From: Spizellomyces punctatus DAOM BR117 | Taxonomy: Eukaryota > Chytridiomycota > Chytridiomycetes > Spizellomycetales > Spizellomycetaceae | DNA: 64,000 nt | Reading direction: 5' to 3' | NCBI RefSeq assembly: GCF_000182565.1 | Contig: NW_015971547.1 | Span: 124,001-188,000, forward strand | Part shown: in pieces, positions 13,202 through 23,815 of the stretch | Layout of the letters: every line of letters begins with the position of its first letter | Position numbering within the stretch: position 1 is the stretch's first letter | The notes under the pieces: model-generated | Databases searched by the model: none | Seen by the model: only the letters and a program-made list of their open reading frames with translations | Told to the model about the DNA's origin: nothing | Program-made: the position numbers and the translations under genes

Positions 13202-14419
13202 ATGGGCTCAGACTTTCCCATATCCATGGCAGACGACTTTCTCCCCTTTCCGCTCTCACCGTCAACCCCCCTCCCTGTGCTGAACCCAGAGGAGCCACTC
13301 CTCAACGACGTTGAGCAAAAGTACTTTTCAGAGTTTTTGGATACACTCGTCAGTCCCGACGTGGAGACGGATGCAGCGGCGTATCATATGCCACCGTTAC
13401 CTCAATCTGCTTTTGACCGAGTACCGCAGAATATGTATAATCCACGCGGAGACGCTTTGCATTCTGGAGAACCGTCACAGCCATCGCCTTATGGGGGCGT
13501 TCCCGTACCGACCCCAAGTCCAGTAGAAGGGCATGCAGCAAATTGGACACAATCGGATCGCCTTGCACATCCACCAAAGGCGAACCACCCAATACCAAAT
13601 CTGTACGTTGATACGTCGGCTGGTCCACCCAGACGCTCGTACCCACTTTCCGCCGGTGCAAACATGCAAAGCACTCCCCACGGGCACGACCCATCACCGG
13701 GATCCCTCCTCGTCAATGACTCTCGCCCAAATGCCTCGCCATCTGAAGCAGACTCTCCAGAAAGCGTGTCAACAAACACGCGACGAAAATCCGAACCAGC
13801 CATCCAAACCAAAGCAGCAGGACGAGGTAAAGCGCCTAAACCAAAAGACATGAAACGGCGCGGTGGTCGTGAACTCTTGACGGAACAAGAAAAACGCACC
13901 AACCACATCATGTCTGAGCAAAAACGACGAAACTTGATCCGACAAGGGTTCAAAGCCCTCGCTGAGCTCGTTCCTGGATTAAAAGGCGGGAACCTCGGAA
14001 GCAGTAAAAGCGTCATCCTTTACAACACTGTTGGATTTATCCGACACTTGGAACATGGTAACCGAGTCCTGACAGACCAACTAGGCATGCTTCACAAGCG
14101 ATATAATATGCATGTCGCTGGACAACAACGAGAAGGAGACCGACTCGTTCATCAACCCATGCCCAAAAAAGAGGATAGACCCGACCCAGACCCAATTCGA
14201 ACCCATTCCCCATCGAATCGACTCCCGAGTCCGAATCCACCCATACATCCACATGATGCCAAACGTACCGCTGGGCATCGGGTTGTTGAACAACGTGGAC
14301 AGCCGGTACGGAGGTTAGTGCATTCTCATCAGCCTTCACCGGCTTCTACGAGTAGTGATCAGGCGGATGTGTCGGATGGGGTAGGGGATGTTGGGGGACG
14401 ACAAGAGAGAACGACATGA
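13202..14419 (+). CDS. bHLH transcription factor
   Basis: DNA-binding basic helix-loop-helix protein of 405 residues in one exon. The basic region and helix 1 are clear: EKRTNHIMSEQKRRNLIRQ followed by GFKALAELVPGLK; helix 2 is SKSVILYNTVGFIRHLEH. The H-E-R pattern of the basic region predicts E-box binding, CACGTG or CANNTG. The N-terminal ~200 residues and the C-terminal ~100 are proline/serine-rich and probably disordered. The bHLH sits at about residues 225-300. The pattern resembles fungal Ino4/Max-like factors, but I cannot name an orthologue. Start choice: ATGs at 13202 and 13226 are in frame; the first is reported. The C-terminal proline-rich frame could be altered by an unrecognised intron near 14120-14320. 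Confidence 0.85.
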   Translation: MGSDFPISMADDFLPFPLSPSTPLPVLNPEEPLLNDVEQKYFSEFLDTLVSPDVETDAAAYHMPPLPQSAFDRVPQNMYNPRGDALHSGEPSQPSPYGGVPVPTPSPVEGHAANWTQSDRLAHPPKANHPIPNLYVDTSAGPPRRSYPLSAGANMQSTPHGHDPSPGSLLVNDSRPNASPSEADSPESVSTNTRRKSEPAIQTKAAGRGKAPKPKDMKRRGGRELLTEQEKRTNHIMSEQKRRNLIRQGFKALAELVPGLKGGNLGSSKSVILYNTVGFIRHLEHGNRVLTDQLGMLHKRYNMHVAGQQREGDRLVHQPMPKKEDRPDPDPIRTHSPSNRLPSPNPPIHPHDAKRTAGHRVVEQRGQPVRRLVHSHQPSPASTSSDQADVSDGVGDVGGRQERTT

Positions 14420-14650
14420 CATGTTAATCCAAAAAGAAAAACGCGGGCAGAGGGAAGGGACATTGGGTATTTTTTTTCTTTTTTCTTTCAGTATATAACC
14501 TAATCTGCGAAAACGTTGTATATAGTAATAATAATGGGGTGCCTGCTTTTTTTTTTGACGAGTGGTTATGAATCTTGTGTTTTTTTTTTCATGATCACTC
14601 GTGCATGTTGTGTCGTAAGTTTCCTTTCTATAATAAAATATACAAACGCT

Positions 14651-16225
14651 CTACTTTTCAAAAAACTGCTTCAATACTCTCACAAACTTATCCACAGCCT
14701 CCCTCGTAATCTGATGATGAAACACCAGTCTCATTTCCGTTCCACTTCCTCCAAAGACACGGATACCTTCTTTTGCCAATACTTCTGCAAGGATATCCGC
14801 AGGAACAGGGGCGTTAAGCCAGACCATGTTGGTTTCGACGGGATGGAGGAGGGAAAAGCCTAGATTGAGGTCCAGGAGTGTTTGGGCCAGGTACTGTGCG
14901 TTTTGGTGGTCGGTGGTTAGGAGGGGGAGGTGGTGGTCGAGGGCGTAGAGACCTGCGGCGGCCAAGATACCAGCTTGGCGCCATCTAAAATACGATTCAA
15001 GATAATGTAGAAAATAAAATGGTTAAATGCAATTATGGGAACATACCCTCCCCCGTACATCTTGCGAAAATGCTTGGCTTTCTTTATAAAAGGTTTGGAG
15101 CCAACCAGTACGGACCCGACCGGTGCACCAAGGCCTTTAGAAAAACACATTGAAATCTGAACAAAAAAAAGAAAACAGTATCAGAGTATGACCATTGTAT
15201 GATGATACCATTCGAGGTGGACATACCGAATCAAAATGACTGCAATACTCTTTCAGACTAATACCGGTCGCTACACAAGCGTTCCATATCCTGGCGCCAT
15301 CAAGGTGGGTTTTCAAGTCATGCTTGTGGGCTAGAGCTGTAATCTCTCTAATATTTTGAATAAGAAAACAGGACCAGTAGGAGATGTAACAAGAATCACA
15401 TACTTTATGTTCTCCAATGGAACAATCTAAGTAGCCATAAGTGAGTACACTAGTTCACGGTGTTGATTGTGGGTAATTTACCATGCCGTGTAAGGTATTT
15501 TCCAGACACACCACCCGTGTTGGGGCGTGATGGACATCATCATCGAGCACAAGGTGTTTTTCAATGACGGAGGCGGTCAGATGGGTTTGACCGGGTGCAG
15601 GTTGAACCGGGACGAGACCAGCGCCTTTTTGTGTCGTTTGTTTATTTACGATTGACGTTGGGAAGGAGGATAAGAGATATGCATATTGAGATTCATACCA
15701 CAATGAAAGGATATCCCCGCTGCTTCATAGTTGAAAATATGGGCTCGATGGTCACAGAGGACAGTATAAGGAGGAGCCGTAAGGTGAGTCCTCACCGCAA
15801 TCTAAACAAGAAAAACTATTGAGCATGTACATAAATATAAACGATTGCATTATATTTTTTTTACTTGATTCGTCATGGTTGCCGTTGGACAGAACAAGGC
15901 AGCTTCGTGACCAGCCATATCTGCAATACGATCCTGGAGGGCATTGATGGTCGGGTCTTCCTATCACACGCATGAGCAAACACATGGGGAACATGTTGCA
16001 TTTATTGGGACGTACATCAAAGACATCGTCCCCGACGTCAGCCGTCATCATGACATTGAGCATTTCGGCGGTAGGTTTCGTGACTGGAATGTCCCATAAG
16101 TAAATTGTCCTCCTCAAAATGTGTATTACTTACGCACCTGTATCACTTCGAAAGTCATGTACAGCCTTGACATTTTGTACCGGTGCATTACGATACAGCC
16201 CCGCATTCACCGTAGAAGAACTCAT
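14651..16225 (-). CDS. L-threonine aldolase (low specificity, PLP-dependent)
   Basis: Cleaves L-threonine or L-allo-threonine to glycine and acetaldehyde. Nine exons (16138-16225, 16016-16083, 15865-15960, 15801-15699, 15624-15482, 15426-15404, 15347-15227, 15156-15047, 14984-14651) join in frame to 361 residues. Family landmarks: [74 protein letters not shown] and the PLP-lysine motif [33 protein letters not shown] and [15 protein letters not shown] follow. Exon 6 is only 23 bp. Introns are 54-74 bp. Only 51-171 bp separate its start from the divergent esterase gene, so the two must share a compact promoter. Confidence 0.96.
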
Positions 16226-16395
16226 ACTCCGTCGAAAGATGTGAATAAAGGACGTCAATCGCAGCATGAATCAAGATGCAAAAAACCGCAAAAAACAAAC
16301 AACGGAGGATCCGATCCAACAAGTGGCTATGCAATCCATTAAAACTCTCGCATCAGAATCCACAGCAACACCAGCGTTTCCTTTCTTCGTTGACC

Positions 16396-17097
16396 ATGTC
16401 TCGCATCCCATGCATAACCCTCCTAGGCGATTCCCTAACCCAACATGCATTTCCAAAAGGCTGGGGAACACATCTCCAAACAATATACACCCGAAAAGCG
16501 GATATTCTTAACCGAGGGCTATCAGGGTACAATTCCACCTGGTGCACAAACTTATTACCGGATATACTGGGTTCCCCAACGGTACTCATTATAATGCTCG
16601 GGACAAATGACTCTGTATTGGAATCCGTAAACCCAACACACCACGTCCCCATCGAAATTTACAAGAGTAATTTAGAGGTTATCGTGAATTTTGCTCAAGA
16701 CGGGGGAGTTCGGGTGTTGGTCTTGACACCTCCCCCCGTGATCATATCCGATTGGAAAAAGGTACGAGAAGCACAAGGAAGGGAGTGTGATCGGAGTCTG
16801 GAGATGGTTGGGTTGTATCGGAGGGCTTGTTTGGATATTATGGAGCGGTTGGGTGTGTCTGTGTTGGATACCTGGCAAGTGTTCTTGGGTGGGAATGAGT
16901 ATAGCGTGGAAGCATTGGATGGTGTGTTTTCAGATGGAGTTCATTTGGCGGAAAAGGGGCATGAGATGCTTGGGCGTGCTGTTGTGGAAAAGATACAGAC
17001 GGTTTGGAAAGATTTAGATCCAGATGAGATGCCGTTGTGGGCACCTCTGCACACTGAGATTGCAAATTCCCATCAAATCCGAAAATCCTTGCAATAA
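16396..17097 (+). CDS. SGNH/GDSL esterase, Iah1-like (isoamyl acetate hydrolase family)
   Basis: Serine esterase of the SGNH fold; yeast Iah1 hydrolyses short-chain acetate esters. One exon, 233 residues from ATG 16396. Catalytic blocks are intact: ITLLGDSLTQHAF (block I serine), LNRGLSGYNSTW (II, Gly), IMLGTNDS (III, Asn), and FSDGVHLAEKGHEML (V, Asp/His). The frame is open to an upstream ATG at 16276, adding 40 residues rich in Lys, Arg and Gln; that start would lie 50 bp from the divergent threonine aldolase start and could encode a mitochondrial-type leader. I prefer 16396 because the family begins just before block I. The C-terminus ends with PLWAPLHTEIA, typical of Iah1 homologues. Confidence 0.92.
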   Translation: MSRIPCITLLGDSLTQHAFPKGWGTHLQTIYTRKADILNRGLSGYNSTWCTNLLPDILGSPTVLIIMLGTNDSVLESVNPTHHVPIEIYKSNLEVIVNFAQDGGVRVLVLTPPPVIISDWKKVREAQGRECDRSLEMVGLYRRACLDIMERLGVSVLDTWQVFLGGNEYSVEALDGVFSDGVHLAEKGHEMLGRAVVEKIQTVWKDLDPDEMPLWAPLHTEIANSHQIRKSLQ

Positions 17098-17594
17098 TAT
17101 AATGTGAAAGAAACATGGAGGAGGGCAGAGTATAGATTCCATTCCACAAACCAAATGCAATACTGCAAACAAGTGATAACAGCCAAGATACGCAGTGTCA
17201 TTACAAACAAAACGGTACCTCGAATAATGCGAAAACCCACAAAGATCCTTCCGATATAAACAAACCACAAACCTTTATTTCAATAAACCCCCATATCGGA
17301 AACACAGTAACCGAATCCCTAAAAGCCTTGCGATACCCACAGCAGCTACACCCTCAGACCCTCACCTGAACATAAAACACCCACCGGTAGGTTGACATCG
17401 AGGACATCATTAAAGACATCGAACATCAATATCCAAAAACTTAAAACTCAACACAATAGAGCAGTTCAAACGGCATAAGAAAAGAAAATCAAAATATATT
17501 ACAAAGAAAAAAAACACAAACACACACAAGCACAGAAAAAAGAAATCTCTAAATCAAAAAAAAAAAACATAAAACACAAGGCTAGTTTTGCCTT
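17098..17594. other. Convergent 3' intergenic region, Iah1-like / Hap2
   Basis: A 497-bp convergent 3' region, A-rich with short CACA runs near 17515-17540. I see no gene and no structured RNA here; it probably holds both poly(A) regions. Confidence 0.4.
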
Positions 17595-18447
17595 TTAAAC
17601 TCGGGTTTGCTGTTGCTGCTGTGGTTGCTGCGCTTGCAATTGCTGCTGCTGCAACTGCGACAATTGCAACTGAACCTGTTGACTCTGCATCGCAGCCAAC
17701 CGCTGCTGAACAGACGCCAAATGTATCATTTTCTGCGGCTGGAGTGATACTTGCGGTCTCGATACATGTTGTTGTTGTTGTTGTTGTTGTTGTTGCGTAG
17801 GAGCAGGAGTAGGAGGCGTGGAAGGTGGGGGTGTATCTTCCTTATCTTTTAATGCAGCGAGTTCGGAGGCGCTTAGGAAGCGGCCGCCGGGACCTCGAGG
17901 TCGACGCATGGCGTGTCGGTGTCGGGATTCGTGAATATATCCCTATGAATTTCAATCAATACATACATTCGTACAAGAGTTTACAAGTTTCTTTACCTTT
18001 TCTTTTCGCCCTTTATTCATAGCCTCCAATTTCGCTCTCGCTTCCCTTCGTTTCAGGATACGATGGTACTGTTTTGCATTAACGTAGAGGGGCTCGTCGC
18101 CTGTAGGTTGGGATGCGGCTGCGGCTGCGGCGACAGCAGCGGCATTCATGGCCATGGCGGCTAGGACTTGGTTGTTGGCAAGAGGGGTGGGGTTCGTTAT
18201 TTGGTTTGTCATGTGTCCCAGGAGCTTTCAAGCATGAATGGTGAGCATGATTGGATTTGATTAGTGTGAATGGAGATGGCGCACTTACCATGTTGGCGTA
18301 CTGCGGGTACATTGCGGCTTGTTGTAATGCAGCAAATTGTTGAGCATCGACAGAGGTCTGCTGGCCGGGCTGTGCATGACTTGATGCTGTCGCTGCTGTT
18401 GTTGTTGTTGTTGCGGCTGTTGTTGTCGTCGTCGTGCCGTCCATCAT
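17595..18447 (-). CDS. CCAAT-binding factor subunit Hap2/NF-YA
   Basis: Sequence-specific subunit of the CCAAT-binding heterotrimer, which controls respiration and many housekeeping promoters. Exons 18289-18447, 17997-18224 and 17595-17942 give 244 residues, all phase 0. The NF-YA core is complete across the second splice: [20 protein letters not shown] (subunit association), then [20 protein letters not shown] (DNA contact). The N-terminus has a run of threonines and alanines; the C-terminus is glutamine-rich (a run of nine Q near 17770 and mixed QL repeats), typical of NF-YA activation regions. The core is at about residues 95-155. Unlike many fungal Hap2 proteins it lacks a long N-terminal region, unless an upstream exon exists beyond 18447. 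Divergent from the aldo-keto reductase gene. Confidence 0.95.
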
Positions 18448-18908
18448 GACACCTCTGGATATCCAAGTCAGTCATGTTGTCAATACAATACACAAAAGTG
18501 TCGATATGCTATTTGCAATAGCAACCCTTCTGATGCATATCCAAAATAAAAATAAAAAACGTCGGAGTAATAAAGTCATTGCTTACCGTAAGTATCGTCA
18601 AAGGGACAGAAGACCGCTGGTTGGCCAAAACGATGCAAGGAAGCTGGTTGGCCAAAAGGGCGCCTTTTTTGTTTATTTCAGCAATTGCTACGCCACTCAC
18701 GCGTTTCTTTATTAGGGTGATGATTATGTCATCAGTTGGAATTCAACAGAAAATGGCAACGAAACGAGCATCTAAAGAGGTTAGATGAGGATGATGATTA
18801 GCGGAATGTATCTAACGGACCACATAGGCAACCTTTGAAATCATCCTTCCATCCAAAAGACGCAAACCCAATGTCCAGATTCCCACTGTCCAACTGACCA
18901 ATGGCGTC
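18448..18908. promoter_or_regulatory. Divergent Hap2 / aldo-keto reductase promoter with two TTGGCCAA direct repeats
   Basis: A 461-bp shared promoter. The 15-bp word GCTGGTTGGCCAAAA occurs twice, at 18616-18630 and 18643-18657, 27 bp apart on the same strand. Its core TTGGCCAA is self-complementary, as expected for a dimeric factor. It is not a perfect CCAAT box, so Hap autoregulation cannot be claimed from sequence alone. Confidence 0.4.
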
Positions 18909-19883
18909 ATGCAGCCAATGGATATCCCCCAACTGGGTCTCGGTACCTACCGTCTCAAGAAAGCCGCTGTCAAAGCACCATTGAGGTTGGCCCTTGAATG
19001 CGGGTACACCATGCTCGATACCGCCAGCGTCTAGTAAATGCACTCTAGAATTGCATCGAGAAACCAATCGGGGGCTCACGTTATTGCTCCCCATTTGTAG
19101 CGACAATGAAAAAGAAATTGGACAAACCCTCCAAACCAACGTATTTATCACAACCAAACTCTGGCGATCACATCAAAGCGAATGTCCAAAAACGATTGAA
19201 AAACACCTCAAGGCATCTATTTCAAAACTTGGGCATGTGGATTTATGGCTCTTGCATTGGCCTGGACCTGGCTATCATCGATTCAAAAAATACCAGTAGC
19301 GTCATCCAAAAAACTCTTGCACAACACAATAATTTCATTTTATGACTGATAATGTCCTCCATTTAGAGTCCCAAAGGATTGGACACCCACCACACGCATC
19401 GCAACCTGGAACGCAATGACCACCCTCCTCACCCAAACCCACGTACGCGCGATCGGAGTCTCTAATTTCAGTATCCGCCAATTACAACACCTCGCAACCC
19501 ACACTTCCATACGTCCATCAGTAAACCAAATCGAAATGCACCCCTTTTTAATCCAGAAAGAGTTGCGCGCTTATTGTGCTCAACAGGATATACGTATCAT
19601 GGCATACTGTTCACTCGGGAGCGGAGATCCAAAATTGTTGAACCATCCTGTTGTTGTTCGTGTTGCTAATGAGGTGAACAAGAGTGTCTCGCAGGTGTTG
19701 CTTCGATGGGCGGTGCAGCATGGTGTGATTGTTATTCCGTGTTCAACAGTGCGGGAGCATTTGGTGGAGAATCGAGGGGTTTGGGGATGGGAGCTGAGTG
19801 AGGTGCAGATGGAGGCTTTGGATGGGTTGGATTGTGGAAAGAGGTATGCGTGGAAAGGGGTGGATCCGGATTCTGTTCCGTAG
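18909..19883 (+). CDS. Aldo-keto reductase
   Basis: NADP(H)-dependent oxidoreductase of the AKR superfamily. Exons 18909-19033, 19101-19295 and 19367-19883 join in frame to 278 residues. The start MQPMDIPQLGLGTYRLKK is typical. The catalytic tetrad is visible: Asp and Tyr in LDTASVYDNEKEIG (Tyr restored across the first splice), Lys in FITTKLW, and His in DLWLLHWPGP. The cofactor region includes VRAIGVSNFSIRQL, INQIEMHP-type sequence (VNQIEMHPF), and VIPCSTVREHLVEN near the C-terminus. At 278 residues it is of the short 2,5-diketogluconate reductase-like type rather than the 320-residue aldose reductase type. Substrate cannot be inferred. Confidence 0.93.
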
Positions 19884-20395
19884 TGGTGTGTGTCGAATCG
19901 CCATAAATGTATCCTCAAGGACAATGAACAGTCCTTTTGCTGTGGAAGCAAGATTAACATGCCCATTTCGCAGTGCTTTTGTGCGCTTTGTAAATCACAT
20001 TACCATCTCCACCACAATACCCATCAGACAAGGCATACGTCTATCTAATGACCATCTCCTGGCTGCATAATGGGCCCATGTTCAGGGGGAATCGGAGTAG
20101 TTGTATGGTGCACAAGTAAGACTTGATGTCTCGCAATGGAAGCTTGGGAGGATCATCAGAGCGGGAGGGAAAAAAAAAAGAACATGCACTCTATCCTCGA
20201 ATAAACTAAATAAAAAGCATGTATTCAAAAAAAAATATAAATCCCAAAATCTATATACAAGTCTGGTGTAGGTTTGGACGGTGAGTCCATTTCCAAAACG
20301 TTGGACAAATCGTGCAATTCAATATTTACTCTGAGAGGACGGGAGGTGTGTACGAGAATTCCGGGCAGGGCACTAATTAATTAAACACACTGTGT
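19884..20395. other. Convergent 3' intergenic region
   Basis: 512 bp between the 3' ends of the aldo-keto reductase and LigB-like genes. It contains two poly-A runs near 20171 and 20229 and no recognisable gene. Confidence 0.4.
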
Positions 20396-21765
20396 TTACA
20401 AACGGGCTACGTGTGGCATTTTCAAAAACCGATTTTCACGCAACATACCTCGCTTGTCCACTTGGAAAACGGCAGCAATCATACCAACATACGTCGGGCG
20501 ATGCCGAGCAAAAATGTGTCGAGAGAATTTGGATGTGCCTTCTTTTTCCATGATGGCTTGGAGGACGACGAGGCCGTCAAAGGCGCATGAGATGGCTTGT
20601 TTGACGAGTGCTGCGGCGTCGCGGGTGATAAAGTCGCCGTTGAGTGTGCTTGCCCATCTGCCAAGTAAAAAGAGGGGCTGATTAGTATGATTTCGAGAAG
20701 CGACATAGAGCGCCGACATGCTGCGCTCGAGATGGCCATATCATCCCGTTAGCCCAAAGCGCCATCGTTCGAATGATATCAAAATTCCTCCCATGAAATC
20801 TTTGCGAGCGGAAATAAGCTATCTAAATCCCATAGGCATCAAAATCTCAAATGCATGCTCTCTATCACTCGCACAGAATTACTCCCAAAAAATGCTCGCT
20901 CGCATGCCATTCGGATTCCAAAAGGCATCCAAGCTCATAAATGCATGCTCGCTATCTAAACTCTCAAATGTGCATGCTCGCTATGCACAATTTCGCTACT
21001 CACTTTTCAACAATGGCGTCAAACACGGCGGCAGCATCAGACACGGGCATTTTCCATTCCGGATTGGGCAAGTACATTGGAACCTTGCATGCAGTCGCAT
21101 GCGTATGAGCCAAATCGCCCGACAAGACAATCGCCACGCGGTGCGAGAGCCACGAGAGGTACTTGTGGAGATGAGAACCATACATGAGCATATCGGGGAC
21201 GCGCTCTTTGGAGGATTCCGAGCGAATGATGCTCGTTCCGCCAATGGGAGTGGGAAGAGACAAGAGCATAAAGCGGGGAGCCCGTTTCAAGAGGGATAAG
21301 CCACGGAGGAACCAGAGGGGAACGATTTCAGAAGGAGCGAGTGGGGCTTCTGTTCCAGTGATTTTGACACAGGCGACACCGGACGAACCGAGGTGGTTGA
21401 GAAACCCTGTAGCGATTTCCGAGTCGATTTGGATGGCGAGTTCATAGTCTGCCCAGTTTCCTGCTTGTTCCGCAGTGCCGGTTGCCGAGGGCGTCAAGTA
21501 AATGCCTACAATGAATGTTATAACTCTGGTGTGTGCACTGACACGAATCTCTCTCTGCCTGGCAAGTACCTGGACGAGGACTCTTTGGAGCAGAAATGCC
21601 ATGAGGCGTTAAAAAGACGACAAGCTCTGGTTCCCAACTTGCGACGACTTGACCGACTGCCTTGCAACCCTCGTGTATTTCCCTTATGCCGTCTGGACAC
21701 CCTTCCCTATTGGGATCGAGTATCATGGGCGAGTGTGGGAGGATGGCACAACCAAGAATGGGCAT
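20396..21765 (-). CDS. LigB-like (class III extradiol dioxygenase fold) protein, COG3885 type
   Basis: Protein of the LigB/MEMO fold, closest in layout to the domain fused to AMMECR1 in prokaryotes. Exons 21570-21765, 21004-21505 and 20396-20657 give 319 residues. Visible: the N-terminal MPILGCAILPHSPMIL, then ELVVFLTPHGIS, GIYLTPSATG across the first splice, the core segment VAIVLSGDLAHTHAT, and the C-terminal AISCAFDGLVVLQAIMEKEG. Candidate metal-ligand histidines are in LPHSP, TPHG and DLAHTH, so a metal site may be retained; enzymatic activity is unproven. The second intron is 346 bp, five times longer than most here, and carries internal repeats. An upstream in-frame ATG at 21861 would add 32 residues, which I judge to be 5' UTR. 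Confidence 0.82.
20843..20985. repeat. Intronic ATGCATGCTCGCTAT repeats
   Basis: Three imperfect copies of a unit centred on ATGCATGCTCKCTAT lie at 20846-20866, 20934-20956 and 20963-20985, inside the second intron of the LigB-like gene. A fourth, more diverged fragment (AATGCTCGCTCGCATGCC) begins at 20890. The first two copies share longer flanks starting at an AGGCATC word. This explains the unusual intron length. Confidence 0.75.
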
Positions 21766-22369
21766 TGTCTGATGAGCAGCGTGCGTTGTTGATGGTGTGA
21801 GATTGAAATCTCGTTGAAAGCTGATGGAAAAAGAACGAAAGATAAAAGAATGAAATGACAATTTATTCCCTTTCTGGATAAAGAGACAAATGTAACTATA
21901 AATAGGTTAATGAAATACGCCCAAATGCGGTTAAATGACTAAGCCTCATGAGAGTGTTTTGAAGGGAAGTGAAGGGAGTGTGATTGACATGGAGAGATTG
22001 AATGCCATGCCCATGTGTGTGTGTGGTGGGGGGAGTGGGATTTATATTCTGCGAGAGTGAAGTGTTTAGGCGAGGGAGGACGAGGATTCCCCTCCTGACA
22101 TTAATGTGTGATGTGGGTGACTTGCAACGTGTGCGTGTGAGTGAGTGAGTGTGTGGATGTGAGTGAGATGGAGAGCGAATTCCCTTGAATGAGTCTGTGA
22201 ACGAGTGCGAAAAGAAAGAGAAAAATCGTCTAATCCAATGGATGTGAGTAGAGAGTGAACGCCATGGGGTTTGTGCTGTTTCTCCTCTCTCGCTATGGAA
22301 TCGAAGAGAGTTGGTTTGTCATTCCTTACACGAATATGTATTAACTACGAATATAATATTTCTACCAAC
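21766..22369. other. Intergenic region with GT- and GA-rich simple sequence
   Basis: 604 bp upstream of the LigB-like gene and downstream of the candidate 7TM gene. It contains a TGTGTGTGTG run near 22015-22025 and a GTGAGTGAGTGAG run near 22137-22150. No gene is visible. Confidence 0.45.
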
Positions 22370-23540
22370 TCAAATGTCCTTGACTAGGTCCTTGACAGCT
22401 ACCAAATACATCCATGCATACCTTGCATGCCACACAGGTGTTGTCCATGTCGCATGCATTAGGATTCCATACGGGAGCAACGTGGGTTTCTCTGGATCCC
22501 AAAACAAGAGCGTATTGATCATGTGCATCGACAATCCTAATAGGCTTATCCCGATAATCCATCCCACACCCATCCCTGTCGTTCGCAATAGGGATTCATC
22601 TTGTTTGACTGGTTTCGCTACGGATGGAGGGCCGGATGGTTTTGCTACCGATGAACTGCGAATAGATGGGAGATTGGAACTAGATGGTGCTGTGCTGTTT
22701 AGACGGCATGTCGATAGATCCTTCTCGCCAGTGATGATCACCGTGCTCGGCAAAGGATTTTCCAGCACATCATGCAGGTCCTTGACAACTTTTCTGAGCC
22801 TTGCATAGATCGACAAGGATGTGGTCGCATCCACAGCCACAATGTACAGGTTGAAAATAAACAAGAATGCCGCCCCATGCATCGAGATGCCGTCGGGCTG
22901 CCATTCCGGAACGTTGGGCGCTTGGAAGACAGCTACCCAATCAAAAACAGTGACGGGAGTCGCCGCAATTGATACAATGAGAATCGTCCCTATTTCAAAG
23001 GCTCTGTACCTACATTGGAAAGAATGTTATTGGTACCATGAACCAGAAATTTCCATCTTCACAACGTACGGCAACTCACCATTTTGAATGAACTCCCGGT
23101 CGTATCACACGATGGACTTTGGTAAATCGCTTGACCACAATCCAAATGTAAATCCCCCCAAACATGAAAAAGGTCGTATCCCCACCCGCTACCATGACCC
23201 GATACAGCGCGTCGTTCCTTCCCACCAGCGACGCAATAGCGATATTAAAACTACAGTAGACCCATATGATGCACATGATATAGGCAATGACGCGGTCGAG
23301 CCATGTCCCTTTTGAATCAGAGTTTGTCTGGAAAAAGGCCGCTCGAAGCGCATAAACGGTTTGGTACGTCTGAAACAAAAAGGCAATGACTTCGATGCCA
23401 ATCGTGAGTCCCAAAAATAAGGGAGTCGGTTGATCGTCTTGTCCCATCACGTTCGCCAAAAGGTTTTTAGATTCGTGAGACTGTGAGTTTGCAGCGAGTC
23501 CTCCGCTACCAAAAAATAGACGTCTCAAAAGGGCTCGCAA
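22370..23540 (-). CDS. Candidate seven-transmembrane protein, family not recognised
   Basis: I do not recognise a family. Two exons, 23080-23540 and 22370-23009, give 366 residues. Seven hydrophobic stretches can be read in order: LFLGLTIGIEVIAFLF, VIAYIMCIIWVYCSFNIAIA, FFMFGGIYIWIVV, IGTILIVSIAATPVTVF, AAFLFIFNLYIVAVD, GWIIGISLLGLSMHMI, and a weaker last one in YGILMHATWTTPVWHARYAW. The loop between the fifth and sixth is long (about 75 residues), charged and Ser/Pro-rich. A short N-terminus plus long third inner loop is the layout of many G-protein-coupled receptors, but I see no DRY or NPxxY motif. Conserved signatures cannot be judged by eye; it could equally be another multipass protein. 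An upstream exon before 23540 is possible. Divergent from NFX1. Confidence 0.6.
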
Positions 23541-23815
23541 GGGTAGGCGGTGGCAGAAAATAAACCCTGAACATGCTTATTTTTAAGCATAACTTGGGCG
23601 TAAGGGCTATTTATATCGGCTGTTGAGGGACATTCCCGATCAGCTTATGTAAACAAGTGCACGTGACATGACCCATATCTGCGTGACTAAGCCACTGATT
23701 TGAAATTGTGGTGGAAATCGGCAGCTGCTCCACCGACCGACCAAGAGCTTCCGACGACTGCTGCACTCGGCCCCGTTTTTTTTTGTTGGCAATAAAAGGA
23801 ACCCCAGCTGCGATC
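23541..23815. promoter_or_regulatory. Divergent 7TM / NFX1 promoter with a CACGTG box
   Basis: 275 bp between divergent starts. It holds one palindromic E-box, CACGTG at 23660-23665, within GTGCACGTGACATGAC. Such a site is bound by bHLH factors generally; a bHLH protein is encoded at 13202. Function is inferred. Confidence 0.35.

Noticed and set aside
17767-17800. TTG trinucleotide run as a microsatellite
   Set aside because: It is the glutamine run of Hap2 read on the other strand, so it is explained by coding sequence.
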